DNA of 64,000 bases from CAJCJE01 sp963818685 (GTDB taxonomy: Bacteria; Actinomycetota; Actinomycetes; Mycobacteriales; Pseudonocardiaceae). Each line of letters opens with the position of its first letter. Position 1 is the first letter of the stretch. Shown here one piece after another: positions 40,791 to 49,876 of the stretch. The stretch spans positions 372,001 to 436,000 of the forward strand of contig CAWFTJ010000007.1 in NCBI GenBank assembly GCA_963818685.1. Reading direction: 5' to 3'. Below the pieces are notes generated by a model that was given only the letters and a program-made list of their open reading frames with translations, was not told where the DNA came from and made no database searches. The position numbers and the translations under genes are program-made.

Positions 40791-41588
40791 ATGGCGCACC
40801 ATCGCAAGATCCCCGTCCGCGCGTTAGGCATCGGTCTCGGCGCTTTCGCCTTCGCGCTGCTCGCCGGCCCGATGGGCACGGCAAATGCCGCACCAGCGCT
40901 CAACCCCGGCGTCGCGCCGGGCGGCAACTTCGACCTCTCCGTCTGGGAACTACAGGAGCCGACCGGCTCACCAGGCTCGCCGACCACGATCGCGCCGTCC
41001 CGGCTCGAAGGGGCCAACGGCTACCAGGACAGCTACTTCTACACCAACTCCTCTGACGGCTCGATGGAGTTCTGGGACCCGGAGAACGGCGTGACCACGC
41101 CGAACTCCAACTACTCCCGTTCCGAGCTGCGCGAGATGACTTCCAGCGGTTCGCCTGCCGCATGGTCCCTGCCCGGCACGCACACGCTCAGCGCCACCGT
41201 CAAGGTCACCAAGGTGCCCGACCACGTGTGCGTCGGCCAGGTGCACCTCGCCCAGAACAGCGGCTCGACCAAACCGTTGGCGGAGCTGTACTACTACAGC
41301 AGCGGCCAGATCAAGCTCGGCATCGAGAACTCGCCGTCGGGCGGACAGACATCGCACACGGTGACGAGTGTTCCGTTGGGGCAGAAGTTCAGCTACGTCA
41401 TCCAGATCACCGGCGGCAACACGATCAACCTGAGCATCAACGGAACCAGGCACAGCTACCCGATTCCGTCCTCGTTCAACGGCTACCAGCAGTACTTCAA
41501 GGCGGGCGACTACGACCAGAGCAGCGGCAGCAGCTCGACGGTCGGCGCGTCGGTGCAGTTCTACGCGCTGACCGTGCAGCACAGCTGA
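40791..41588 (+). CDS. secreted alginate lyase (polysaccharide lyase family 7)
   Basis: 265 residues. A signal peptide (ALGIGLGAFAFALLAGPMGT, ending ANA) precedes one PL7 domain. The three PL7 signature strands are present: SRSELREM, VGQVHLAQ and YFKAGDYDQ, giving the catalytic Arg, Gln-x-His and Tyr residues of the beta-jelly-roll cleft. It cleaves (1,4)-linked uronates of alginate by beta-elimination. The Val in QVH (rather than Ile) hints at polymannuronate preference, an inference from other PL7 enzymes. ATG after AAGGAGATGTGCA. It overlaps nothing and ends 4 bases from the transporter operon. Confidence 0.93.
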   Translation: MAHHRKIPVRALGIGLGAFAFALLAGPMGTANAAPALNPGVAPGGNFDLSVWELQEPTGSPGSPTTIAPSRLEGANGYQDSYFYTNSSDGSMEFWDPENGVTTPNSNYSRSELREMTSSGSPAAWSLPGTHTLSATVKVTKVPDHVCVGQVHLAQNSGSTKPLAELYYYSSGQIKLGIENSPSGGQTSHTVTSVPLGQKFSYVIQITGGNTINLSINGTRHSYPIPSSFNGYQQYFKAGDYDQSSGSSSTVGASVQFYALTVQHS

Positions 41589-41592
41589 CGCG

Positions 41593-42378
41593 TCAGGCGA
41601 TCTCGTCTGGCAGCCTCGGCACCGCGGCCAGCAGTTCGCGGGTGTAGGGGTGGGTCGGAGCGCTCAGCACCGTCGCGCTCCGACCCTGCTCCACGATTTC
41701 CCCTTCGCGCAACACCAACAAGTGGTCGCAGAGCCGGTGCACGACGCCGATGTCGTGCGACACCAGGATCAGCGACAGGTTCAGCCTGTTGGCGAGATCC
41801 GCGACCAGCTCGATGATCTTCTCCCGGACGGACGCGTCCAACGCCGAGAACGGCTCGTCGCCGACCAACACGCTGGGGCGCGGCGCGAGCGCGCGGGCGA
41901 TCGCGATCCGCTGCCGTTGGCCGCCGGAGAACTGGTGCGGATAGCGGGTCGCCGCGTCTGGTTCCAGGTCGACCTCGGCCAGCACCTCGGCGATCCGCGC
42001 CGCGTGATCCTCCCGCACGTCAAGGCATTCCAGCGGTTCGGCGATGATGTCGCGGACGGTCGCGCGCGGGTCGAGCGAGCCGCGCGGGTCCTGGAACACC
42101 ACCTGCACCTCGCGCCGGAACCAGCGCAGCGCGCTCGCCCCGCCGGCACGTACTTCTCTGCCTCGGAAGCGAACGGAGCCCGAGTCGGGCCGGTCAAGGG
42201 CGAGCAGCAGACGCAGCAACGTGGACTTGCCGGAGCCGGATTCGCCGACGACGCCGAGCCGGCCACCTTCGGCCAGCGTGAAGCTCGCGTCGCGCACGGC
42301 CTGCCGGCGCGCACCTGCGCCGAACAAGGCGCGGCGGGGGAGCGGGAACGAGCGGTTCAGGCCCTCAGCTACGAGCAT
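41593..42378 (-). CDS. oligopeptide-type ABC transporter ATP-binding protein (DppF/OppF-like)
   Basis: 261 residues from the ATG at 42378 (GGGAGGTCCCG). Walker A VVGESGSGKSTLL, signature FSGGQRQRIAIARAL, Walker B VLVGDEPFSALD, H-loop SHDIG. The C-terminal THPYTRELLAAVPRL is the usual end of peptide-ABC ATPases, though the [4Fe-4S] cysteines of OppF-type proteins are not seen. It is the last gene of the operon and overlaps the preceding ATPase gene by 14 bases. Confidence 0.93.
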   Translation of the reverse strand: MLVAEGLNRSFPLPRRALFGAGARRQAVRDASFTLAEGGRLGVVGESGSGKSTLLRLLLALDRPDSGSVRFRGREVRAGGASALRWFRREVQVVFQDPRGSLDPRATVRDIIAEPLECLDVREDHAARIAEVLAEVDLEPDAATRYPHQFSGGQRQRIAIARALAPRPSVLVGDEPFSALDASVREKIIELVADLANRLNLSLILVSHDIGVVHRLCDHLLVLREGEIVEQGRSATVLSAPTHPYTRELLAAVPRLPDEIA

Positions 42379-43168
42379 CGGGACCTCCCAGTGCGGGGAA
42401 GGCGGCCGCACGCGCGGCGCGGAGCAGTTCGGTGGTGTGCGGTTCGTGGTCGCCGTGCGCGAGCCCTGCGATGTCGGTCCGCTCGACCAGCCTGCCTCCC
42501 GCCAGCACCACCAGCCTGCCGACCACGCTGCTCAGCACGGCAAGGTCGTGCGTGATGAACAGCAGGCTCGCGCCCTGCTCGTCGACGAGGTCGCGGAGCA
42601 GCGCGAGGATCTCCGCCTGCACGGTCACGTCCAGCGCGGTGGTCGGCTCGTCGGCGATCAGCACGGCGGGCTCGCAGGCCAGCGCGATCGCGATGCCGAC
42701 CCGCTGCCGCTGGCCACCGGAGAGCTGATGCGGAAACGCGCGCACGATCCGGTCGGGATCGGGCAGGCCGACCTTGTCCGCCAACTCGACGGCGGCCGCG
42801 CGCGCCGCCTTCCCGGACAGGCCGCGGTGCAGACGCAGTGGCTCGGCCAGCTGTCTGCCGATGCGCATCAACGGGTTCAGCGCGGTCAGCGGCTCCTGGA
42901 AGACCATGGCCAGCTGCTCGCCTCGGATCGTCGCCATGGCCCGGTCGGGCAGGCCGAGCAGTTCGCGACCGTTCAGCTTCACGCTGCCGGTCACGCTCGC
43001 CTCCTCGGGCAGCAGGCCGATCACGGCCAGTGCGGTCAGCGACTTGCCAGAACCGGACTCGCCGATCATGCCGAGCCGTTCGCCTTCGGCCAGCGTGAAA
43101 CTCACGTTGTCGACAACGGTCTTCGATCCGAATTGGACGGTCAGATCGGTGATCTCCAGCAGGCTCAT
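42365..43168 (-). CDS. oligopeptide-type ABC transporter ATP-binding protein (DppD/OppD-like)
   Basis: 267 residues. Walker A MIGESGSGKSLTALAV, signature LSGGQRQRVGIAIAL, Walker B LIADEPTTALD and H-loop THDLAVL. It pairs with the DppF-like ATPase as the heteromeric motor of the importer. Its start overlaps the permease stop (ATGA at 43165-43168), so the operon is translationally coupled. The C-terminal extension is shorter than in canonical DppD. Confidence 0.93.
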   Translation of the reverse strand: MSLLEITDLTVQFGSKTVVDNVSFTLAEGERLGMIGESGSGKSLTALAVIGLLPEEASVTGSVKLNGRELLGLPDRAMATIRGEQLAMVFQEPLTALNPLMRIGRQLAEPLRLHRGLSGKAARAAAVELADKVGLPDPDRIVRAFPHQLSGGQRQRVGIAIALACEPAVLIADEPTTALDVTVQAEILALLRDLVDEQGASLLFITHDLAVLSSVVGRLVVLAGGRLVERTDIAGLAHGDHEPHTTELLRAARAAAFPALGGPDARS

Positions 43169-44001
43169 GCCGCGCCTCGCAGCCGGGGATCGGTGGCTTC
43201 GCGCAGCGCGTCGCCGAGCAGGTTCAAGCCGAGCACGGTGACCACGACGGCCACACCGGGCCAGATCACCAGCAGCGGCCTGGCCGCGATGTACGCCTGC
43301 TGTTCGGCGAGCATGCCGCCCCAGGACGGCGTGTTCGGGTTGGTGCCGTAGCCGAGGTAGGTGAGCGCGGCCTCGGCGAGCACGGCAAGCGCCATGGTCA
43401 GCGACAGCTGCACGATCAGTGTCGGCGCGATGTTGGGCAGCAGGTGCTTGCGGATGATCCGCCCGGTGCTCGCCCCGCACGCCTGCGCGGCGAGCACGTA
43501 GTCGGTGCCACGCACCGCGTTGATCTCGCCGCGTGCCACCCTGGCCACGTTCACGCCGAACCCGATGCCGATCGCGACAACGGCCGTCGTCGTCGATCCG
43601 CCGTAGACGGCGGCCAGGATCATGGCCAGCAGCAGGACCGGGAACGCGATGAGGATGTCGATCAGCTGGACGACGGTCGCGCCGACCCAGCGCGGGGTCA
43701 CGGTCGCGGCCAGCGCGAGCAGGACGCCGACGACCGCCGCGATGAGCATAGCGAGCACCGCGGTCAGCAGGGTTTCCCTTGTCCCGGCCATCAGCTGGCT
43801 GAACTGGTCGTGGCCGAGCCGGTCGGTGCCGAGCAGGTGGCCGGCGGTAAAGGGCAGCAGCCACGCCTGGTCCGGGTCGGTCGCGGTCGGGTCGAACGGC
43901 GTCCAGGCCAGCGAGACCAGGCTGACCACGACCAAGGCGACCAGCACGAGCGAGCCGAACACGCCGCTCGGCTTGCGCACCAGCGTACGGAGCACGGTCA
44001 T
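43165..44001 (-). CDS. oligopeptide-type ABC transporter permease (DppC/OppC-like)
   Basis: 278 residues, six predicted helices. N-terminal GHLLGTDRLGHDQFSQLMAGT is the DppC-type 'GTDxxGRD' region; the EAA loop is seen as YVLAAQACGASTGRIIRKHLLPN. The ATG at 44001 overlaps the upstream permease stop (ATGA). With the DppB-like protein it forms the membrane channel. Confidence 0.94.
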   Translation of the reverse strand: MTVLRTLVRKPSGVFGSLVLVALVVVSLVSLAWTPFDPTATDPDQAWLLPFTAGHLLGTDRLGHDQFSQLMAGTRETLLTAVLAMLIAAVVGVLLALAATVTPRWVGATVVQLIDILIAFPVLLLAMILAAVYGGSTTTAVVAIGIGFGVNVARVARGEINAVRGTDYVLAAQACGASTGRIIRKHLLPNIAPTLIVQLSLTMALAVLAEAALTYLGYGTNPNTPSWGGMLAEQQAYIAARPLLVIWPGVAVVVTVLGLNLLGDALREATDPRLRGAA

Positions 44002-44948
44002 CCGGCCTCCCGCAGGCGCGGGTCGATGGCACGGTGCACGATGTCGATGGCGAAGCTGATCACCAGCACGGCCGCGCTGATCACCAGCGCCTCGCCCTGC
44101 ACCTTCACCAGGTCGCGGTTGCCGACGTCGGCGAGCAGCATGGTGCCAACACCCGGCAGCGCGAACACCTGCTCGACCACGACAGCGCCCACGATCAGCC
44201 CGGCGATCTGCAACCCGAGCACGGCGGTCACCGGCAGCGCCGCGTTGCGCAGGCCATGCGTGAGTAGCGCGCCGATCCTGGTGCGGCCCTTGGCCCGCGC
44301 GGTGCGCAGGTAGTCGGCGGAGAGCACGTCGAGCACGGCGGAGCGGACGAAGCGCAGCAGCACGGCGCCCTCGGACAGGCCGAGCGCGAGCCAGGGCAGG
44401 ATCAGGCTGCGCAGCGCGACACCGGGCGAGTGCCAGCCGTCGACCGGGAAACCCTGCGCCGGCAGGATCCGCAGCTCGACCGCGAACAGCAGCACCAGCA
44501 CGAGGCCCAACCAGAACGATGGCACCGCGATGCCCAACTGGGCGACCGCGCTGATCCCGCCGCCGGCAGCGGACCGGTGCCGCAGCGCGGCGAGAATGCC
44601 GAAGGGCACCGCGAGCAGCAGCGCGACGACGATACCGCCGCCGACCAGCGGCGCGGTCACCTGGAGCTTGCGGTTCAGCTCCGAGGTCACCGAAACGTCG
44701 GTCAGCTGGGAGCGGCCGAAGTCGCCGTGCAGCACGCCGCCGAACCACGAGCCGTACTGCGCGACCAACGGCCGATCGAGCCCGAGACCGGCGCGGATCT
44801 TCGCCAACTGCCCGGGTGTCGCGCGCAGGCCGCCGATGGTGGTGGCCACGTCGCCGGGCAACAGCCGCAGCAGCAGGAAGATCAGCACGCTGGCCACGAA
44901 CAGCGAGACCAGCAGCAGCAGCGTTCTGCGCAGCAGGTAGCGGATCAT
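43998..44948 (-). CDS. oligopeptide-type ABC transporter permease (DppB/OppB-like)
   Basis: 316 residues. The N-terminal helix MIRYLLRRTLLLLVSLFVAS is typical of DppB; the EAA loop is YLRTARAKGRTRIGALLTHGL. Six helices expected. The ATG overlaps the binding-protein stop (ATGA at 44945-44948) and the stop overlaps the next permease start, so all membrane and ATPase genes are coupled. Confidence 0.94.
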   Translation of the reverse strand: MIRYLLRRTLLLLVSLFVASVLIFLLLRLLPGDVATTIGGLRATPGQLAKIRAGLGLDRPLVAQYGSWFGGVLHGDFGRSQLTDVSVTSELNRKLQVTAPLVGGGIVVALLLAVPFGILAALRHRSAAGGGISAVAQLGIAVPSFWLGLVLVLLFAVELRILPAQGFPVDGWHSPGVALRSLILPWLALGLSEGAVLLRFVRSAVLDVLSADYLRTARAKGRTRIGALLTHGLRNAALPVTAVLGLQIAGLIVGAVVVEQVFALPGVGTMLLADVGNRDLVKVQGEALVISAAVLVISFAIDIVHRAIDPRLREAG

Positions 44949-46486
44949 GTGCCCACGGCGAGATCGGCGAGGTCGAACCGGTTCGTGGTCTCGATCGACG
45001 GCACGCCGTACACGCCCTGCCGCACCACCGTGAACGTCTTGGCCAGGAACAGCCAGTCCGAAGCGGCGTCCGTGGCGATCTGCCTGCCGACCCGCTTGAG
45101 CAGAGCGTTGCGCGCCGCGTCGTCGGTTGCCGTGCCCGCCTGCGCGTACCAGTTTTGCACCTGCGGGTTGTCGTAGCCGAAGTAGTACTTGGCATTGGCG
45201 TAGTTGCCGATGTCCCGCGCTTCCGCGTGATCGACGAGGCTGAGCTGGAACTGGTGATTGCTGAACACCTGGCTCAGCCAGGTCTGGAACTCCACCCGCC
45301 TGACCGTGAGCGTGATGCCGACCTTCTTCAGTTCCGAGGTGAGCACGTCGGAGATCGCGGTGGTGTAGATGTTCGGCACGGTCAGCGTGAGCGAGAGGCC
45401 GTTCGGGAAACCCGCGCCGGCAAGGAGTTTCTTCGCGTTGGCTGGGTTGTAGGAGTCGATCGAGGTCAGGTCTTCGTACCAGGGATCCTGCGGTGGCACG
45501 TCACTGCCGATGGTGACACCGCCGCCGTACGCCTTGATCACGTCCGCGTTGTCGATGGCCTGCCGGATCGCGTGCCGCACTGCCGGATTGGTGAACGGCG
45601 CCTGCGCGTCGTTGAAGGCGAGGGTGAACTTGTCCGTTGTGGACCCGGTGAGCACCGTGAAGGAGGGGTTGCTCGTGAACGGTTGCAGCAGCGTCGGATC
45701 GGCGGTCGACTCGACGTCGGTCTGGCCGGTCTGTTCCGCGTTGTTCGCGGTGTTGGAGTCGGTGATGTAGTGGAAGACGACGCTGGCCACCTTGGGTTTC
45801 GCGCCCCAGTAGCCGGTGTAGCGGTTGAACGTGATCGTCGAGCCGCGGTTCCACGAGCCGAGCGTGAACGGGCCGCTGCCGTTCTCGGCCGCGTCCAGCG
45901 AGCTGAAGTTGGTGCCCTGCTCGTAGACGATGCCCTCGCGCTGGGTCAGGTTCCACAGCAACCAGGTGTCCCGGTGCTTCAACGTGATCACCACGGTGCG
46001 CGGGTCCGGCGCGGTCACCGCCGAGATGGAGGCGAGGTTGGCCGCGTAGATGCCCAGCGAACCGGGCGCGAGCTGTTGGTCCAGCGACCATTGCACGTCG
46101 GCCGAGGTCAACGGCTTGCCGTCGTGGAAGTGCGCGTTCGGCACCAGGTGAAAGGTGTAGGTGAGCCCGTCCGCCGACTCGGCGTAGGACGAGGCGAGCT
46201 GCGGCACGATCGCGTCCTGCCTGGTCACGTCCACGCTGAGCAGGTTCTGGTAGACGTTGTCCAGCAGGATCTGGTCGAGCGCCGCGCCTGCGGTGGAGAA
46301 CGGGTTCAGGCTGGTCGGTTCGAGGATCAGCCGCACGTTCGCGGTCGCGTTGAGGTTGAGCCGACTGTCCGGCGGGGTCGCCGGCAGGCTGGACTGGCCC
46401 GCACCCGCGCCACTCGGCGCGCCGGTGCCGCACCCGGCGACGACGAGGCCGACGGTGGCGACCAGGGTGATCAGGCAACGGCGCAT
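44945..46486 (-). CDS. family 5 substrate-binding lipoprotein (first of two)
   Basis: 513 residues from the ATG at 46486 (GGGAGG nine bases upstream). It begins MRRCLITLVATVGLVVAGCG, with lipobox VAGC. SBP_bac_5 features include the NVRLILEPTSLNPFSTAGAA start and TYTFHLVPNAHFHDGKPLTS with the family's GxxxT aromatic/polar pattern. It binds peptides, or another family-5 ligand such as nickel complexes or oligosaccharides, and delivers them to the permeases downstream. It differs clearly in sequence from the second binding protein upstream. Confidence 0.92.
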   Translation of the reverse strand: MRRCLITLVATVGLVVAGCGTGAPSGAGAGQSSLPATPPDSRLNLNATANVRLILEPTSLNPFSTAGAALDQILLDNVYQNLLSVDVTRQDAIVPQLASSYAESADGLTYTFHLVPNAHFHDGKPLTSADVQWSLDQQLAPGSLGIYAANLASISAVTAPDPRTVVITLKHRDTWLLWNLTQREGIVYEQGTNFSSLDAAENGSGPFTLGSWNRGSTITFNRYTGYWGAKPKVASVVFHYITDSNTANNAEQTGQTDVESTADPTLLQPFTSNPSFTVLTGSTTDKFTLAFNDAQAPFTNPAVRHAIRQAIDNADVIKAYGGGVTIGSDVPPQDPWYEDLTSIDSYNPANAKKLLAGAGFPNGLSLTLTVPNIYTTAISDVLTSELKKVGITLTVRRVEFQTWLSQVFSNHQFQLSLVDHAEARDIGNYANAKYYFGYDNPQVQNWYAQAGTATDDAARNALLKRVGRQIATDAASDWLFLAKTFTVVRQGVYGVPSIETTNRFDLADLAVGT

Positions 46487-46580
46487 GTCCGGCATCCTCC
46501 CGGCCAGTCGAGGGCAGTGCGAGTCGACACGAGCGTGAATCACCTCACTCGCTTGCCCCGACAGGATCGGCAGCGCCGGG

Positions 46581-48419
46581 CTACTTGGTGAAGTACCAGG
46601 TCTCGGGTGTGATGCGGGCGGACGGGTTCAGTGGCGCGACGCCGCGCAGGTTCGCGGAGACCGCGTAGACCTTGTACGGGTTGGGCACGTTGATCGCGCC
46701 GGGCAGTTGCTGTGCCGCGTAGGTCTCGTACGCACTGAACGTGCTCGGCGAGGCGTCGTGCAGGGTCGCGTTGATCAGCCCCGGCATCCGCTGGTCGCGG
46801 TAGCTGCCGTAGTTGGCGGCCGAGTCGGGCAGGAAGAACAGGTTGCCGGTTGGCACTGCGCCGTAGGTGTAGTACCCCCAGTCGGCCAACTGCCAGCCGC
46901 AGGTCGACGGGTTCGTCGGGCAGGTGGTGATGTCCGAGATCAGCGCGTTGAACTGCTGGCCGTTGAGGGTGAGCTGGATACCGGCCTGGCTTGCGTCCGA
47001 CTTCCACTGCTGCGCCTGTTCGGACAGCGAGGTGTTCGCGTTGGTGTAGTCGATGGTGAGGGCCAGCTTGGTGCCCGCCGCGATGCCGGTGCCGCACTGG
47101 TTGGCGCCGGTGCCCGCGTCGGTGCAGGTCATCACGCCGTTCTGCATGGTCCAACCGTGACTGGTGAGCAGCTTCTTGGCGTTGTCGATGTTGAACGGGT
47201 AGAGGCCGAGGCCGTTGTTGGCGTGCTGGTTCTGTGACACGTACTGGGTCGGCGGGTTCGTGGGCACCGGTCCGGTGGTCGGCACCGCGTAGCCGCGCCA
47301 GGCGACGGCTGCGTCGGTGACCTGGTCCACGGTTTCCTGCAGCGCCTCGCGCACGTACTGCTGTTGCACCACCGGCCCTGTGGTCGGGTTGGCGTAGTTG
47401 AGCAGTGCGTAGGCCCAACCCCAGATGTACATCGGGGTGAGCGTGTAGTTCTTGCTCAGCGGCGAGGTCGCCGGCACCAGGGTGGACGAGTTCGGGTCGC
47501 GCTTGGGCAGGTTGTTCGTCGGCACCTGCCCCACGTTCACCTGGTTGCCGGCCAGTTCCGCGTTGTACATGGCCTCCTGCGTCGTGAACGGCACCTCGTC
47601 GAAGCCGTCGAGCGTCGGCTTGTCCTGGCCGGAGTACTTGGTGTTCGGCACGAAGTCGGCCGCCCCGTCCGAGGTGTAGGACTTCAGCTTCCATGGACCG
47701 TCCACAACGGACCACAGTGGATCGGTCGCGTAGGTGGTGACGTCCTTGTTCTTGGCAAGCAGGTAGTTGTAGACGGCAGTGCACCTGGACTGGTCGGTCG
47801 CGCAGCCGCCGCTGCCGGCCGCCGCCGAGTCCGAGGTCTTGTCCCACGCCTCCGGCATCGGGGTGATCTCGAAGAGTTGGTTGCCGGTGAACCAGTCGGG
47901 TGAGTACGTACCGTCCAGGGTGAGCGTGAGCTGAGCGGGGCCGGTGGTCCGCACGGAGGTGATGTTGTCCGGGAACTCGCCCTTCACGTACCAGGCGAAC
48001 TTGGACTTCACCGCGAACAACATGTTGAGGAAGAACTCGACGTTGGTTGGGGACACCTTCTCCCCGTCCGACCACGAGTAGTTCTTGAGGTTGATCACGA
48101 CCTTGTTACCCGTGTACACCGGCGCCTGCGCCAGGCTGAGGTCGGTGTTCAGCGTCGAGGGTTGGTCGCCGACGCCGATCCAGTACAGCGGCCGGTACAT
48201 CAGATACTGGAACTGGAAGGTGTTGGTGACCTCGTTGTGTGGCGGGTCGACGAACGGGAAGATCCAGTCCGGTGACGCGGTGGGACTTTCCGCCCAGGTC
48301 GCCACCCCGCCCTGTTGCGGTGTGCCACCGGAACTTCCGCTCCCGCCACAGGCGGTTGCCAGCAGGGCGACGCCGAGCGCGGCGGCCCCCAGAGCCAGTC
48401 GAAAACGACTGCGCGCCAT
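46581..48419 (-). CDS. family 5 substrate-binding lipoprotein (second, operon-leading)
   Basis: 612 residues from the ATG at 48419 (GAGGAAGGTGCTG). Lipobox ALLATACGG. SBP_bac_5 fold with NLKNYSWSDGEKVSPTNVEF and the aromatic-rich C-terminal half. It has long inserts (SDSAAAGSGGCATDQSRC) with paired cysteines. It is 95 bases upstream of the second binding-protein gene. The operon therefore has two receptors for one permease, which could widen substrate range. Two GGTCTAG operators lie 160 bp upstream. Confidence 0.92.
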   Translation of the reverse strand: MARSRFRLALGAAALGVALLATACGGSGSSGGTPQQGGVATWAESPTASPDWIFPFVDPPHNEVTNTFQFQYLMYRPLYWIGVGDQPSTLNTDLSLAQAPVYTGNKVVINLKNYSWSDGEKVSPTNVEFFLNMLFAVKSKFAWYVKGEFPDNITSVRTTGPAQLTLTLDGTYSPDWFTGNQLFEITPMPEAWDKTSDSAAAGSGGCATDQSRCTAVYNYLLAKNKDVTTYATDPLWSVVDGPWKLKSYTSDGAADFVPNTKYSGQDKPTLDGFDEVPFTTQEAMYNAELAGNQVNVGQVPTNNLPKRDPNSSTLVPATSPLSKNYTLTPMYIWGWAYALLNYANPTTGPVVQQQYVREALQETVDQVTDAAVAWRGYAVPTTGPVPTNPPTQYVSQNQHANNGLGLYPFNIDNAKKLLTSHGWTMQNGVMTCTDAGTGANQCGTGIAAGTKLALTIDYTNANTSLSEQAQQWKSDASQAGIQLTLNGQQFNALISDITTCPTNPSTCGWQLADWGYYTYGAVPTGNLFFLPDSAANYGSYRDQRMPGLINATLHDASPSTFSAYETYAAQQLPGAINVPNPYKVYAVSANLRGVAPLNPSARITPETWYFTK

Positions 48420-48581
48420 CAACAGCACCTTCCTCAGTACGACCCCGAGCCCGCCGGGTAACCAGACGGCGGTGCCGAGTTTGCCAGGGTTTGCCGACGA
48501 ATGGCGATGTGAACCACCCGCTTGCTGAGCCACTTCCGCGATCCGGACGTGTTCACGGTTGACAGTGACTTGACTCACAGA

Positions 48582-48613
48582 AGTGGTCTAGTCCACTTTT
48601 GGTCTAGTCGACT
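48582..48613. promoter_or_regulatory. tandem DasR/GntR-like operators
   Basis: AGTGGTCTAGTCCACT (48582-48597) matches the DasR consensus A(C/G)TGGTCTAGACCA(C/G)T except at one position. A second GGTCTAGTC lies exactly 16 bases later (TTTGGTCTAGTCGACT, 48598-48613). They precede the minus-strand transporter operon by 163 bp and a plus-strand small ORF by 23 bp. A GntR/HutC-family repressor is expected; DasR is one candidate. Confidence 0.6.
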
Positions 48614-48635
48614 TTGTCGACAGCTTGGAGGAACA

Positions 48636-48728
48636 ATGCCGTTCCTACCGGTCAATCCTCGATTAACCGCAGCGGCCGGTGCTGGGCTGCTTGCCGCCGG
48701 GCGCGGGACCGACGAGCGGAGTGGTTGA
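48636..48728 (+). CDS. 30-residue ORF with strong ribosome site, doubtful
   Basis: The ATG at 48636 follows TTGGAGGAACA, an excellent ribosome site, just downstream of the tandem operators. It encodes MPFLPVNPRLTAAAGAGLLA and ends AGRGTDERSG. No family recognised; not clearly secreted. It could be a small regulatory peptide or a leader for the ECF sigma gene 100 bases downstream, or spurious. Confidence 0.35.
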   Translation: MPFLPVNPRLTAAAGAGLLAAGRGTDERSG

Positions 48729-48830
48729 GCCGTGGGCGCCGGGCACGTGTGGCAACATCAGCCAGAATTCGTACGACTTCACCAAGATCATCGTCCAGTA
48801 TTGACGTACCGGTGAGGCACAATCGTCCCC

Positions 48831-49850
48831 ATGCCGATGACCAGCGTTGATGCCGACCTCGTGCTGGCTCGTGACGGGGACGACGCCGCCTTCACGCGCC
48901 TTGTCGTGCCCGTGCGCAAGGAGTTGCACGCGCACTGCTACCGCATGCTCGGCTCGTCGCACGACGCGGACGACGCCCTGCAGGACGCGCTGGTGCGCGC
49001 CTGGCGCGGCCTCGCCGGCTTCGAGGGCCGTAGCTCCCTGCGCTCCTGGCTGTACACGGTCGCCACCCGGACCTGCCTCGACCTGATCGAGGGCAGGAGC
49101 AGGCGGGCCATGCCGATGGACCTCGGGCCGGCCAGCGAGCAGGCGGCGATGGACAACCCGTTCCGCGACGACATCGCCTGGCTCGGCCCGTACGCGGACA
49201 CCGGCCTCGCTGGTCGAGCCACCCCGGAGGCCAGCTACGAGCAGCGCGAAGCGGTCGAGGTCGCGTTCGTGGCCGCGCTGCAACACCTGCCAGGCAACCA
49301 GCGTGCCGCGCTCGTGCTGTTCGAGGTGCTCGGGTTCAGCGCGGCCGAGATCGCCGAGATCATGGCCACCACCACCGCGTCGGTGAACAGCGCGCTGCAA
49401 CGCGCCCGGCGCATCGTCGCGGAGAAGATTCCGGAGCGCAGCCAGCAGCAGACCCTGCGCGAGATCGACGACGCCAAGGTCCGCGAGATCGTGGCGAGCT
49501 TCTCGGCCGCGTTCGAACGCGGCGACGCGGACACGCTCGTCGGGCTGCTCACCGAGGATGTCACCTGGTCCATGCCGCCGCAGCCGTTCTGGTACTCCGG
49601 CATCGAGGCGACCATGGACTTCGCCACCCGCGTCCCGCTGACCACCTGCGGCACCTGGCGGTTCCGCACGACCTCCGCCAACGGCCAACTCGCGGCCGGC
49701 AGCTACCTGCGGCCCTACGACGGCACCGGACCGCACACGGCCTGGGCGATCAACGTGCTGACGCTGCGCGAGGGGCGGATCGCCGAGGTCGTCTCGTTTA
49801 TCGGCGACGAAGCCTTCACCGCGCTCGGCCTGCCCCTGGCCGTGGACTGA
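48831..49850 (+). CDS. ECF sigma factor with SnoaL-like C-terminal domain (SigG-like)
   Basis: 339 residues. Sigma region 2 (ELHAHCYRMLGSSHDADDAL), with SLRSWLYTVATRTCLDLIEG, and region 4 (LVLFEVLGFSAAEIAEIMAT, TTASVNSALQRARRIVAEK) are followed by a SnoaL/NTF2-like domain (residues ~210-335). This is the SigG/SigJ type in which the C-terminal domain takes the place of an anti-sigma factor. It has no ECF41 WLPEPLL or NPxKL motif, so it belongs to a different group from the 3908 gene. No partner gene is adjacent. Confidence 0.92.
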   Translation: MPMTSVDADLVLARDGDDAAFTRLVVPVRKELHAHCYRMLGSSHDADDALQDALVRAWRGLAGFEGRSSLRSWLYTVATRTCLDLIEGRSRRAMPMDLGPASEQAAMDNPFRDDIAWLGPYADTGLAGRATPEASYEQREAVEVAFVAALQHLPGNQRAALVLFEVLGFSAAEIAEIMATTTASVNSALQRARRIVAEKIPERSQQQTLREIDDAKVREIVASFSAAFERGDADTLVGLLTEDVTWSMPPQPFWYSGIEATMDFATRVPLTTCGTWRFRTTSANGQLAAGSYLRPYDGTGPHTAWAINVLTLREGRIAEVVSFIGDEAFTALGLPLAVD

Positions 49851-49876
49851 CTCCTCGCGAACCGACCTCGGCGCAC

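Noticed and set aside
43165..45195. Single 676-residue ORF over a permease and half of its neighbour
   Set aside because: Only the last 278 residues match a DppC permease; the upstream part is another frame of the DppB and binding-protein genes.
48831..49850. Classifying the 48831 sigma factor as ECF41
   Set aside because: It lacks the WLPEPLL and NPxKL motifs and I see no TGTCACA-N16-CGTC before it.
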